Assembly: GCA_033085395.1 (NCBI GenBank)
Contig: MU853184.1
Span: 186,001-250,000 of the forward strand
DNA: 64,000 nt
Direction of reading: 5' to 3'
Source of the DNA: Xanthoparmelia taractica
Taxonomy: Eukaryota > Ascomycota > Lecanoromycetes > Lecanorales > Parmeliaceae
Part shown: piece after piece, positions 33,758-45,000 of the stretch
Layout of the letters: the number at the start of each line of letters is the position of its first letter
How positions within the stretch are numbered: position 1 is the stretch's first letter
Program-made: the position numbers and the translations under genes
The notes under the pieces: model-generated
Told to the model about the DNA's origin: nothing
Database searches by the model: none
What the model saw: the letters and a program-made list of their open reading frames with translations, nothing else

Positions 33758-35031
33758 GAGGAAGATGACTATGCGTTTTAAGGCCGATTGCTGACTGTTG
33801 TGAAGTGTGCCGAATGAGAAGAGGCGCGATGTCAGCGAGGAGACTCCTCTTTTGCATTGACCCGCTCGTCCTGGTGGTCAGGCCTGGGTTGAGATTCTAC
33901 CTCCCAATCTAGAACGTTCTTGTTGTGGCTCCGTTCGCTCGACCGGTTGGCTTGAGCCAGCATTTTGGATAAATAGTTGGAGAGGTACTGGAACTATGAC
34001 CAGAACCGACACTTGTTGAGCAAGCGACGTTTTTGTTTAGGAATCAAAAAGCAAATAAATCTCTTGCCCGAGATCCAGTGATCTGATCTAGTGAAGGTAG
34101 AAGGTTTAAACCCAACAAATACCACAAAGTCCCAGTAACCAAATCAAACCGTACGAGAGTTGATTATCCACGTGAGCTAAGCCAAATATCATAACAAACA
34201 AACACCGTTTGATCCCCCTCCCTCACTAAAGCCATCCAACCCAATCCAACCTAATACGCTTTTACCCGCCCCTACCTCTTTCCTCCCTCCTTTTCTCTTC
34301 CTTCCCCTTCTGCTTTCTCCCTCAAACACCCCCTTCTACCCCTTTTCCCTCTTTCTCTCTCTCTTCCTCTCCCTCTTTTTCCTCCCTCCCCCTCCCCCTT
34401 CCACATTTCCCTCTTCTGCCTCCTCTTCTCTCCCTCCTTCTCCCCCTCCCCCCCCAACTTTATCCTCATCCACCCACAAATCCACCCCCCCCCCCAAATT
34501 TATCCCCCTTTTACCCTCCACCCATGAACCCCAAACTCAACCCTAATTTCTGCAACTCGAATATACGAGATATTAGCGCGCGAGGGAGGAGGTAGGAGTT
34601 AAGGATGGCGTGGTGAAGGGTAGGGGGAGGGGGGTTTTAGGGGCTTGAAGGGGGAGGGGGAGTTGAGGGGGAGTTAAATGGATGTGGGAGAGGGGGGGGG
34701 GGGTGGTGGGGGTTGGGATGATGGAGATGGAGGAGTTGGAGGGTGGGATTGGGAAAATATGGGAGCGGTGAGTGATATAGAAGAATTCGGGGGAGGAGGG
34801 TGAAGGGAAAGGGGAGAGGGTAGGGGAGGGATGAGGGTGGGGGGTGTGGTTGGTTGGGATGATCAATTGGTTGTGGAAAGGCAAGCGGTCAAGCTGAGAG
34901 GACATAGAATGTCAACATATTTGATTCTCGGTTGGTTTGCATTGCTCAAGCTAGCTGCATGTTTACCATAATCATCTATGCATTGCATGCCCTGACATAT
35001 TTTCTCTCTTTTCAAGCAATACAATCACCCT
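33758..35031. other. Gene-free interval with a switched C-rich/G-rich tract
   Basis: About 1.27 kb between convergent genes. The sequence at 34205-34512 is almost purely C/T, and 34580-34860 is almost purely G/A, so the purine strand flips around 34550. Open frames here are artefacts of low complexity. Confidence 0.6.
34205..34860. repeat. Low-complexity polypyrimidine tract followed by polypurine tract
   Basis: CCCTCC/CTTCC-type runs on the plus strand for ~300 bp, including uninterrupted runs of eight or more C, then after a ~65-bp mixed centre a ~280-bp GGGAGG-type run including ten or more consecutive G (about 34692-34701). The arms are compositionally but not exactly complementary. Confidence 0.75.
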
Positions 35032-35979
35032 CTAAGCCTCCGCAGTCTCGAACGCATCGGGGAATATCCCAACGTTACGCTCAATGGGCCCCTTGTTCCT
35101 TAGAAATTGCACGTAGGCCCCATCGATCCTGACCTTGCCTTCAGCACGCTTCTCGAGGTATTCATCGCGACGGAGAGGCGTGAAGCCCCAGTTCTTGGAA
35201 ACAATGATCTTTTGGCGGCCCGGGAACTTGTACTGGGAGCGACGGAGGGCTTCGATGGCTGTTGCACGGTCTGGCGATTCGCAACTATTAGCAAACCCAT
35301 GTTTCGGGAAACGTTAGAGGAGGAACAGGAAGTAGATAGACGTACGGTTGTCACGCGTCCTCACAGAGAGCAGAATCTGGCCGATATTCACACGGGCAAC
35401 GGTTCCGTTGGGCTTGCCCCACGCACCACGCATTCCAGTTTGCAGTCTATCGGCACCGGCACACGACAACATCTTGTTGATACGAACAACGTGGTAAGGG
35501 TGGGCGCGGACACGGAGATGGAAACCTTCTTTGCCGGCGACTTTGACGAGATACCTATGTGGAAATTCCTGTTAGAATTTGCTCATGTGGATGGGGACGA
35601 ACGGAATATGGGATGGAAAGAAACATACTTGTTCGCGCAGATACGGGCAGCTTCGAGAGCTTCAGAAGACAGTTGCTCGTACTCGTTGGAGACCATGTGG
35701 ACGCAGAGGGGAAATTCATCGACATTGGCACGCTTGCGGCCCAGATCGAAAATGCGAATTTTGGGATCGGGGACACCGCGGTTGAAACGTGACTTAGGAT
35801 ATGGCTGTAGAAAGATTGAGACTTAGCAATGATCTCGACTACCACCTGACGAGGTCCGTCTGAGGTTTGCGCTATAGGCAATATCTTCCGCCCACAAAAG
35901 GCACATTGTGCATCATTCCAAAGACCGCACTCACCTTGTTCTTGCAGTAGCGGTAACATCTTGCTGGACGACGTGCCAT
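35032..35979 (-). CDS. RPL10: Large-subunit ribosomal protein uL16 (60S L10)
   Basis: Four minus exons: 35979-35935, 35804-35629, 35554-35346 and 35270-35032, giving 222 aa. The sequence starts MARRPARCYRYCKNK and continues PYPKSRFNRGVPDPKIRIFD; later blocks GKEGFHLRVRAHPYHV, MRGAWGKPNG, LSVRTRDNHRATAIEALRRS and KNWGFTPLRRDEY are all characteristic of eukaryotic uL16. It completes the peptidyl-transferase side of the 60S subunit and is needed for late cytoplasmic maturation and subunit joining. Introns are 130, 74 and 75 nt. The gene follows RPL30 on the same strand, with 362 bp between RPL30 stop and this start, so the two probably share a co-regulated but separate promoter arrangement. Nothing is damaged. 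Confidence 0.97.
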
Positions 35980-36341
35980 CTCGTTGACTGTAGAAGGGAT
36001 ACTGCACTTCTTGCGAACGGTTTGTACAGTAGGAAAAGTTGCTGTTGTTAAAGAGTGTTCAATTTGGAGTCATCGGTTGATTTCCAAGCAGACGAGTTTG
36101 CCACTAACTCGCTTACGGATCTGGCCCTAGCCCTACAAATCTACGCGCACCACCACACGTTTGTATGAAGGATGAAAACAATATACGAGTAATATTGGAT
36201 CTCATTGTTGGTCTCTGTTGGTTTTGCAAACAGCGGCTCATTACACTTGCTCGGTAGGGGCTAGATTGTAAGCACAAGATAATGGCCAACGCACGGTGAC
36301 CTGACTTCATTTGCTTGCTATGTAAGAGCTATCTCTGATGT

Positions 36342-37103
36342 CTATGATGTAGCACCAGTCAGAATATCTGAGTCCCCAGCGTCCAAAACAGCCATCGTAG
36401 AACATCTGTAAAGTTTCCCACATGCGGTACCCAACTCGATCTGTGGTTAACAATTAGTATATTTTTTTTCACCCTCCAAAGTCTTTTGTCAAGACTCCTT
36501 CGTTGGGCGAGTCCAAAGACGAAGGTCTTGTTGCTGGACTTAGGGAACGATGGGCATGATAGATGGACTTGGGATAGCTTACGTTGTTGCCTGCGAAATG
36601 ATGCCTGGAACGACTGTCAGCAATAAACACCCGGCGTGATCTTGCAGAGTTGCCCTACACGTTGGTCTTCGACAGCATGGAGTAATATTCCAACTCAGAT
36701 TTGCCTATATGTGATTAAACGGTCAGCATCGCTTGTTAAGCGGGTACTGTTGAGCCTGGTATCATGTTTGTCCTGTAGACTCTCTCTCAAAACGTTTCGG
36801 GATTCAACATTTGGTCCAAAAAAAAGGAAGATCGACCCTGAAAAACACGTACGTAGAGGAGGAGTGTTGCCGGCGATGATGACTAGCTTGGCTTTCCCGG
36901 ATCGAAGAGTCTTCAGAGTGCTCTTGTATCCCAAGGTTACTGTGTAGAATGTAGAGTCAGTCATTGCGCCTTTTGTGTGGGATGATCCAGTTCTCATGGT
37001 TAATAGAAAATAACGAACCTTTTCCGCTCTTCATAACGAGGGCCAGACGTGAATTGATCGACTCCGCCGTCTTCTTGGCTTTTTTGGTCGCTGCTGGTGC
37101 CAT
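36342..37103 (-). CDS. RPL30: Large-subunit ribosomal protein eL30
   Basis: Five short minus exons: 37103-37019, 36939-36853, 36704-36659, 36604-36583 and 36440-36342, giving 112 aa. It begins MAPAATKKAKKTAESINSRL and continues VTLGYKSTLKTLRSGKAKLV, IIAGNTPPLRKSELEYYSML, NVHHFAGNNIELGTACGKLY, the L7Ae/L30e fold. Exon 4 is only 22 nt. Introns are 79, 148, 54 and 142 nt, long relative to exon size. In yeast, Rpl30 binds a kink-turn in its own transcript and blocks splicing when in excess; the 142-nt intron here carries a strong hairpin (see below), which makes similar feedback conceivable. Length is normal for the family. It diverges from the coiled-coil gene. Confidence 0.96.
36490..36530 (-). 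promoter_or_regulatory. Stem-loop within RPL30 intron 4
   Basis: On the transcribed strand an 11-nt arm (CAAGACCTTCG) pairs with CGAAGGAGTCTTG, leaving a 2-nt bulge and a 17-nt loop. It lies about 40-90 nt before the 3' splice site. The pairing is directly visible; a regulatory role is inferred. Confidence 0.5.
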
Positions 37104-37487
37104 CGTTGCGCGTGTCTCTCTTGTCGAGATGTGGTTGAAATGCGCTCCGGTCTTTTGAATGTCGTAGTTGATGAGATTTCGCTGCGCCTGAATTATTTTG
37201 TGTGGAACGACTTAGCGTGCCGAGAATGCCAAGAGAAGTCCCAACTGGGGAAACCTTGATCGGGCCTTTATTTTAGTCGCCGAGGCGGTTGTCGATCGTT
37301 ACTTTCCTAGAAAGTCCAAAAGCACGAGAGCTGAAGGTCCTACGCCGGTCAATATGGGACTATCCTAACCATCGTCACCTGAGACTGCTGACAGGTATAA
37401 ATAATACAAGTGGCGGACCGAAGCATCAGGAATGTTGTCAGACGTTAGATATTACGGTCTGTTGGAGTAGTTGGTGGCTTCCAAAGC
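37104..37487. promoter_or_regulatory. Divergent promoter between RPL30 and the coiled-coil gene
   Basis: This 384-bp spacer lies between two divergent start codons. No clear TATA box; includes CGACTTAGCGTGCCGAG near 37208-37224. Confidence 0.4.
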
Positions 37488-39359
37488 ATGTCAGCTCCTA
37501 ACAAGAAAACCGCCCCCCCGAGTAATGGCACAAATACGAGGCCTTCAGCCCACCCAACATCTCGATCCTCACCATCCCATTCTTCTACAAGCATCAATGG
37601 TCTGGGCAGATCACCCTCTCTCCGTGGCGGATTATCACGGCCTGGACGAAGCGGTACTGCTCGATCTTCTCCCCAAACGAGCTTCTTAAGCATGAATACT
37701 ACAGCATCAGATGAGGCAAGTGAGGATGACGCAAGGGCGGAGCGTGTCTCACTCATGGACGAGCTTAGAAGTCGAGTGCAGAAGGCCGAAACAGCATCGG
37801 AAGAGTATCAACGCCAATTGAACTTACTGCAGGCACGGTTGGATGAGAGTCAGCAAGAGCAGGGTAAGCTTGAAGACCGGTTGCACCAGAGCAATATGAA
37901 CATTGAGGAGCTTGAAAGTGATCGGGCCTTATCTGCTCGGCAGAGACGGGAAATGCAAGACCTGTATGAGACAGAGCGGACATCCATGTTGAAGGACAGA
38001 GCCGAGCAGAAGACGAGAGAAGATGAACTGCTGTCAGCCAACCAGCGGCTAAAAGAAAGCTTGGCACAACGGGAAACACGAAACAATGGTGAGGATTCAA
38101 GAATAGGATCGCAGAAAACTCGTGACAGTGATCAATTTGCTCCACCCGCCATAGCTTCACGACCAGATTCCAAGGACCTTTCCAAGCAAGATACTTCGAA
38201 ACAGGTGATGCAGAAAGATCAGGTCATCAAGTCACTGCGCCTTGAACTAGCTGAAGCCCAGATCAAGATCATGGAACTGGATACCGACGGAGGAGGGCGC
38301 GTTCACGAGTTGGAGAAGCGGCTCTTGGAGACCCGTATAGCGAACGCCCGTCTCATGGAGGATAATGAAAGCTTCCAGCTGCTTTTGAGCGAGAAAACCT
38401 TGAATGGAGACTTCGGCAAAACAGAAGCAATGCAACAGTCTTCTGGAATAGGCTCTTTAGCCGAAGAGCTAGGTTCTGAAGAGACGGAGTCTACCGATGA
38501 AAGGTCGGATGACTACCGACGACTAGAAACCGAAGTGAAGTCGCTCAAAGATCAGAACAAGGCTTTGGCTAAGTACATTGAGACTATCATTGGCCGTCTG
38601 CTGTCTCACAAGGAGTTCGAAAACATCCTGGACAAAACACCTGATCTCATGTCGGGCGCACCTCGACCCCAGGTCGCAAACACCGACAAGGAGCTACCAC
38701 CACCCCCACCTGCGAAAGAAAACGAACCTGCTCCTAGTTTCCTGCAAAGAGCGACATCAGTCATCGCCGGAACAACAAAACGCCCCCGTCCAACCAGCCA
38801 GGTGGTCCCTCCTCCCGCAGCAGCACCAAATGAGGACCCTACTAAAGCACCTACCGTACCGCTTGATCGGCCCCAACCCAGTCGCACGAGCACGCATATG
38901 CGCTCCCAGTCTGAAATGCCCAACGCCGCTCCTCTAGTTAACCAAATGTACCGCGGTCCACCCTCTACAGGCTCTGGTGGGCCTATGCTTAGCCCTGGCA
39001 TTTCGCCTGGCGTGACCACTGCAACCCGAACATCCTTTTTCTCCCCTCAGACAGCTGCCAGTTCAAATCCCATGTCTCGCGCGCCATCTGGCAGTGCGAA
39101 CCGAGCTTCACGAGAAGGCAATAACGCGGGAAGCAGCTCGAATAGCACTTTTAGTGATCACAGTGGTGGTGTGGATGGCAGTCCTCCCCGCAGCAACGCT
39201 AATGGTGGGACCGATAACTATACTGGGGCTGTCATGACGCAAAGTCGGTTGAGGCCGTTAAGACTGGTGCAGGAGAATCCGAAGCCAGAAGAGGATGCGG
39301 CGGCTGTTGCAGCTAGAAAGAAGGCCAACAGGGGAAGTTGGATACCGGCCTGGATGTGA
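37488..39359 (+). CDS. Uncharacterised coiled-coil protein with Ser/Pro-rich ends
   Basis: Single exon, 623 aa. The N-terminal ~85 residues are Ser/Thr/Pro-rich and disordered. From about residue 85 to 375 there are long heptad-rich coiled coils (for example LMDELRSRVQKAETASEEY and LEDRLHQSNMNIEELESDRA). A conserved-looking non-coil block YIETIIGRLLSHKEFENIL follows near residue 363, with a Pro-run, and the last 200 residues are Pro/Ser/Asn-rich, ending KKANRGSWIPAWM. The layout is that of a scaffold or tether, but I cannot assign a named family; localisation and partners are unknown. It diverges from RPL30. Confidence 0.8.
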   Translation: MSAPNKKTAPPSNGTNTRPSAHPTSRSSPSHSSTSINGLGRSPSLRGGLSRPGRSGTARSSPQTSFLSMNTTASDEASEDDARAERVSLMDELRSRVQKAETASEEYQRQLNLLQARLDESQQEQGKLEDRLHQSNMNIEELESDRALSARQRREMQDLYETERTSMLKDRAEQKTREDELLSANQRLKESLAQRETRNNGEDSRIGSQKTRDSDQFAPPAIASRPDSKDLSKQDTSKQVMQKDQVIKSLRLELAEAQIKIMELDTDGGGRVHELEKRLLETRIANARLMEDNESFQLLLSEKTLNGDFGKTEAMQQSSGIGSLAEELGSEETESTDERSDDYRRLETEVKSLKDQNKALAKYIETIIGRLLSHKEFENILDKTPDLMSGAPRPQVANTDKELPPPPPAKENEPAPSFLQRATSVIAGTTKRPRPTSQVVPPPAAAPNEDPTKAPTVPLDRPQPSRTSTHMRSQSEMPNAAPLVNQMYRGPPSTGSGGPMLSPGISPGVTTATRTSFFSPQTAASSNPMSRAPSGSANRASREGNNAGSSSNSTFSDHSGGVDGSPPRSNANGGTDNYTGAVMTQSRLRPLRLVQENPKPEEDAAAVAARKKANRGSWIPAWM

Positions 39360-40073
39360 ACACGCAGAAGATAGGAGTGTCGGAAGAGCATAATCCTTAA
39401 AACTCTTTTCAGTTGGCTTTTTGGATTAGATACCCTGGGACATGCAGTAGGCATGCATAAGGCGGACGGCGTTAGGATCATGGGCTGGGCGGGGAAGGCA
39501 CTTCGTTTACGCGTACTATCCCGGTGATAGGAGCATCATTTATTATATACCAATAGACCGTCATTCAGCGCAATTTTATAAGTTATTGCGAGCCACAGTC
39601 AAGACCAAATGTATAATTCCGATTGCGTGACAGTAAGATTGAGGTAGAGTGCAAAAGTAACGCAACCATCTACGATGCTTTTAAACCTCAGCCAATGTTA
39701 AGTTTAGCGCGTGTATGATACGCTTAGTACGATTAGATACACACAAAAGAGATACTATATTTTCGAGTTCGTCACGCTGGAATTTGAGAACTAGATAAGT
39801 ATTTAGACTAAAGAACATTATCTTTATCTATCTATACAAAGATATTTAGAAAGTTATGATAGACTGGTTAAGTCTTGCCTCGTAAAAGACTTAGAGAATC
39901 AATCTACGGGTAAGAAGGGAACTAGAATAATGGTAATATTCGTATTTACACTTAGCATTGGCTGAGGTTTAAAAAGGTACCACCATCTAAGCGATATCAA
40001 AGCCCTAAGCCTTGCCTAATGTAAACAATCCTGTAACCAACGACATGTTGATGCCTCGATAACATATCACATG
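39360..40073. other. AIP1 upstream interval containing a MITE-like element
   Basis: About 714 bp between the coiled-coil gene and AIP1. The middle is the inverted-repeat element at 39679-39974, which is AT-rich; no ORF is supported. Confidence 0.6.
39679..39974. mobile_element. MITE-like element with 28-bp terminal inverted repeats
   Basis: Left end 39679-39706 and right end 39947-39974 are inverted copies of TTTTAAACCTCAGCCAATGY plus TAAGTKTA, differing at only two positions over 28 bp. The 240-bp interior is AT-rich and non-coding. If the element proper starts at AACCTCAGCC, it is flanked on both sides by TA, as expected for Tc1/mariner insertions. No transposase is present, so it would be non-autonomous. 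Confidence 0.75.
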
Positions 40074-42011
40074 ATGTCAATCAAAACCGGTAATATCCAA
40101 GTCCATTCCCAGCGTAGTCTCAATTTCAACCTAATATCCAGCAGAGGCCATTTGGGCTTCCTCCCCCTCGACCAACCGCGGTCAACCCACCCAGCTCTCC
40201 TCAGATCCCAAAGGTGAAAGAATAGCCTATGCTGTATGCACCCGCTACCAACCAAACAGAATACTCACTTGCTAAGAATTCCCCCTCAATCATAGAACAA
40301 CAAATCCATTTTCCTCCGCTCGATCGACCACCCCTCCCAATCAACCCAATACACCTCCCACACAACCACCACAACCGTCGCCCGGTTCTCCCCTTCCGGC
40401 TATTACGTCGCGAGCGGTGACATCTCAGGTACCGTCCGCGTCTGGGACTGCGTCGGCGAAGGCGCCACAAAGGGCGAGTACCCAATCATCAGCGGCCGCA
40501 TCAACGATCTAGCTTGGGACGGAGACAGCCAACGTATCATAGCCGTCGGCGATGGAAAGGAGAAGTTTGGACATTGCATCACGGCTGATAGTGGGAATAC
40601 GGTGGGGGAAATCAGTGGGCATAGCAGTCAGATCAATACCGTAAGCGTCAGGCAGCAGAGACCGCTGAGGGCGGCGACAGGGAGTGATGATACTAGTCTG
40701 GTGTTTTATCATGGGGCGCCCTTTAAGTTTAATACCAGTTTGAGGAAACATCAGAGGTATGTTTATGGGGTGGCTTTTAGTCCGGATGGGGGTACGCTGG
40801 TTAGCGTAGGTGCCGACAAGAAGATATGGCTGTATGATGGCAAGACTGGGGAGGCGCAGACACAGATTGGGGAGGGAGAGCATACAGGGAGTATCTTTGC
40901 TGTATCGTGGGCGAGGGATTCAAGGAGGTTTGTTACGAGTAGTGCGGATCAGACGGTAAAGATTTGGGATGCGGAAGCTGGGAAGGTGGTGCAAAGCTGG
41001 CGGATGGGCGAGGAAGGAAAAGTCAGCATACCGGACCATCAGGTTGGAGTTGTGTGGCCTGCTGGCAGGTCGGACGGTCTGATCATAAGTCTGGGGCTCT
41101 CTGGTGATCTGAACTACCTCCAGGAAGGAAAACCAGGTACCTTACGGACAGTTCAGGGACAACAGAAAAACATCACAGCTATCGCATCCGACAAGGAGCA
41201 CGGCTCGAATCCGACGTTCTTCACTGGCAGCAGTGATGGCCGTATCTGTGCTTATGATGGGTCGGGAAGCGGCGAGACTATCGATGGCGATGCCCACAGA
41301 AACTATGTCTCAGGTCTTGCCACTTCGAACTCTGGTCGTATCTACAGCGTAGGTTGGGATGACACCCTCCGCTCCATCGACGTTTCCACCAGAACATTCA
41401 CAGGCTCTTCCACCAAAACGGATGGCCAACCACGTGGAGCGGCCCTAACATCCTCTGGTACGGTAATAGCAACACATAAAGGCCTTTTCCTTCTCTCCCA
41501 AAAAGACAGCTCAGTCATAAAACACGTTCCAACGAATTACGCCCCTACGGTCCTCGCAGCAGGCAAAACTCACATCGCCGTCGGTGGCGACGACTCCCAA
41601 CAGCACATGTACGACCTCGATCTCAACCATTGGAAAAGCATACCGCACCCTTCGCAAGTCACAGCCTTCGCCTTCTCTCCAGCCGCAAACCAGTACCTCG
41701 CCGTCGGATTCGCCTCGGGCAAAATCATCGTCTACGAACCCAATAAACCGGAACCAGTCATTACGAGATGGTCCGCGCACACGGGCCGGGTCATGAGTAT
41801 CGACTGGGACGCGAACGGCGAGAAAGCAGTCAGTGGTGGGCTCGACACTGAGATTTTCGTGTGGAGTGTCAAGAAGCCGGGTCAGCGTATTAGCGTCTCG
41901 CTGGCTCATAAGGAAGGCGTTAATGGTGTTCGATGGGCTGGTGGGAACGAGGTTGTGAGTGTGGGTGGGGATGCGGCGGTTAAGAGGTGGAGGGTTGAAG
42001 GGGCTGTTTGA
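40074..42011 (+). CDS. AIP1: Actin-interacting protein 1, WD40 repeat cofilin cofactor
   Basis: Three exons: 40074-40089, 40142-40233 and 40296-42011, giving 607 aa, the usual Aip1 length. The first exon is five codons (MSIKT); an in-frame ATG directly before it would add one residue. The joined N-terminus reads EAIWASSPSTNRGQPTQLSS and then DPKGERIAYA, matching the family. About 14 WD40 blades fold into two beta-propellers, with motifs such as SGTVRVWD, DQTVKIWD, DKKIWLYD and TEIFVWSV. Aip1 works with cofilin to sever and cap actin filaments at cortical patches. Introns are 52 and 62 nt. Everything is intact. Confidence 0.96.
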
Positions 42012-45000
42012 TTAGAGGGGAACTAAACTTAAGGAAAGATGGGTAGTGTATGTATGTATCCATGCGTTGCTAGCCAGATGAAGCAATACTCGGAATAGAC
42101 GAGGCAACGAGACAAGGGATACCGAGGATTCGACTTCCATAGACGTCCTTACCTATCCTCCTCATACCGTCGTGGTGGTCGACTGCCTCTAACAAAATTG
42201 CTAAATACCCGCACTCGCATTATGAACCAACCGCATGAGCTCCTTCCACTCTTCTTATCCTCCCCCCCCCCAAAACCACACCACCACATTTTTCTTCATT
42301 TTTCACCCATCAGTCACTCAACCCTCTCGCAACTTTCGTCCTAAAGTCCAGTCCAGTGAAAGAAAGCGTGATAGATTGATTATGCAGCCCATCCACCCAC
42401 CCATCCATCCCTACAAAAAGCAGGAGGACAGTGATGCGTGATGTATTTGGAGAGAGAGAGAGAGATAAGGAGGCTTTGGGAGAAGATGGACAAAATTTAC
42501 CTGAGGTAGGCTACATACAGCATTGTACTCGTACGAGGACGAGTACCAGCGCCATTAGGTAGGCATCCGAACCTACCTTGGCATAACACAGGTTTGATAT
42601 AGGTAGATACGCCACAAAAACAGAGGGAAGTGTGAGATCAAGGTACTGTTCAAAGGATTCCACGATGCTGGGTCATAGGGGGTTGGTAGGTGATATTAAT
42701 TATCGACGTAAATTGGGGGTGCGAGTGATTGGTGTAATGGAAGAAGTAAGTTTTTAATGCACGGCAATGCTTCTCTTATAGTATATCAAATTCCGCCTCA
42801 AGCCGTCGTCGCACCCCCCACCACACCATAACCGCCCGCCACATAGGCACTAACATACACCACGAACCCTCCCCCCGCGCCCGATCCTGGCGTACTCACC
42901 CTAAAACCCATACCTCGGCGTAACGCAGCCTGCGCGGCCGCGTGCCCAACGACGACGGGTTGGAAAACGTCGTCCGCTCTCGCGGAGCCGCGGGCGAGGA
43001 TTACGGAGCAGGTTTTGAAGGCGCGCTCGAAGGAAGGGGAGGTCGGAGGCGCGGTTCCAGTGGTAGAGGGTCATGGCGCCGGGGGCGATGAGGAGGGTGT
43101 AGAGGGCTGTGTGGCAGTCGGGCGGGTGGACGGTGGGGGAGGTAGCAGACGGGGCGGATTGCGTCGTTGGTGGTTTTTAGGGGGGGGGGTAGGGTGAGAG
43201 GGGTTGGTGGGTGGTGTTGTGGGGGTCTTGGGGGAAGGATAGGAGGCCCCGCTTGAGGGTTTGCTCGAATGGAGAGGGATGATGTGGATGAGGTTCGTCT
43301 GTTGTTGGAGCTGAAGGTGCTGCTGATTGTATGACGAGGAAGACACTGAGGAGATTGTTAGGAGGATACATGTAGATGGCTCCATGAGCTTGGTAGATAT
43401 ATCGTTGAGGTAAAACTGAATGCGAGAACGGCGGAGACATCCGTTTTGGGTAGCATGGTGTTCCGCGCGCTTCAAAGTGCGCAAGGGAGGCCTCGGATCT
43501 CATATCGCGGGTCCTGTCGAGCCCGTCAAATCGTGTAGAGCGGCTATAGCGACAGTGGTGGTTCCAGTGATGTGGTTGCGGTTATGGACCATGTTCTTCT
43601 CGCAAGAGAGGCCGAGTGTTCGTTCAACATCGACCCATGTAACCGTATTGTCGTTTTGTCATTTTAGAACAAACATGCCTTGCAAGGTCTGTATACTCTG
43701 AATATTCTTAAGACAAGGCAAATGGCTTCTGCTTCTGCAGCAATGTCTTTGATCGATCCTCTTTCCTCAAGTGACCAAGCATTCCAAGCCCGACGGCGGG
43801 TCTTCACACTGTTATCTGTCAACAGCCATTGCCAGATTTTGACCATGATCATTCATGATGAGTAATAAGATAGTGGAAGAGAGGATGGCGATTGGCCGGG
43901 GAAGACATGTCAATCATACGCAGTACCCGCTTGGAGCACGGATATTCAATACTGAGAGCTTTCATATCGTGCAAAAAAATGCAGTTACTCACTTCATGTG
44001 GGAAGATTATGTCCTCATTAGTTGAGCTACTTGCCTCGAGTGGTTCCATTGGTACATTCTGACTCATCTTTTGTCAAGCCTCGCCAGGTGGTCGAGAGCA
44101 GATAGCGGTGCAAGATGTAGGGCAGCTTCCCTCTTGCTCTTGGAGATTGAAGGATTCATGATTCTTGTGAGATCTGAGGCCTCTATTTTCGTCTTCACGA
44201 AAACAATATAGCAACTGTCAAGCTCCTCTCACTGGCTTCCCAAGGAGGCCTTCTACCCAGAAATTGCTTAAGTGCATCATGAAGGCCGTTGAAACAGTCT
44301 GTCGTATACGAAGTACTTCACAAGCCAAAGTACTTTACCTCGTGTTCGTGGCAACGGAAAGGACGCCGAAGGTGCCAGGTGGCAAGGGTCTCGCGGTTGC
44401 TGTCAGAAATCTACTAGTCTCAGAATCGACTAGCGTCATACCATACATCACTTCTTTTGTTTACCGGGACGCGTCTCCGATGAATACTTTACGATTACAA
44501 GGCAACAAAGACAATTATCCCACCTCTCCTCTCATACAGTGCGCCCTTAAGTACTTTCCTTAACAACACTCTTCCACCTATTGCGCGACCTTCAAGTTCC
44601 AGTCAGATATCATTCTTGCCTGTGGGCCGGATACCACTGAGGCGGAGCTTAGACATTGCGACATACGAACTGTTCCCCGCACAACCGAAAGTATCATCCA
44701 TCAATTTCCATCGGTGAGGTCACAGTCTACAAGAGGAAGTGGATGGCTCGATAGGCTGAGGATACTGCACGCACATTCCTTTGGCAAACATTCCCCGGGG
44801 ACACGTGTCAGCGCGTATGCGATAGCTTTGTTTGTGTACACCAGGCCGTCAATAAGACGCGGCTGCTTTCGCAAGTATACCCGCAAGCACAGGACGCATT
44901 CGCACCATCATAAACTTTTCGAGCCATACACTTGCATCCCTCAACGACCGGAGCAATCACCAACATCATACCCCCCCGGTGCCTCCCTAGAAATCGAAAA

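Noticed and set aside
34573..34905. 110-codon minus frame rich in Pro and Ser
   Set aside because: Lies in the G-rich tract, where stops are rare on the complementary strand; no domain.
36705..36852. Possible C/D-box snoRNA in RPL30 intron 2
   Set aside because: Only a poor C-box-like ATGATAC and a CTGA are seen; no terminal stem or antisense element.
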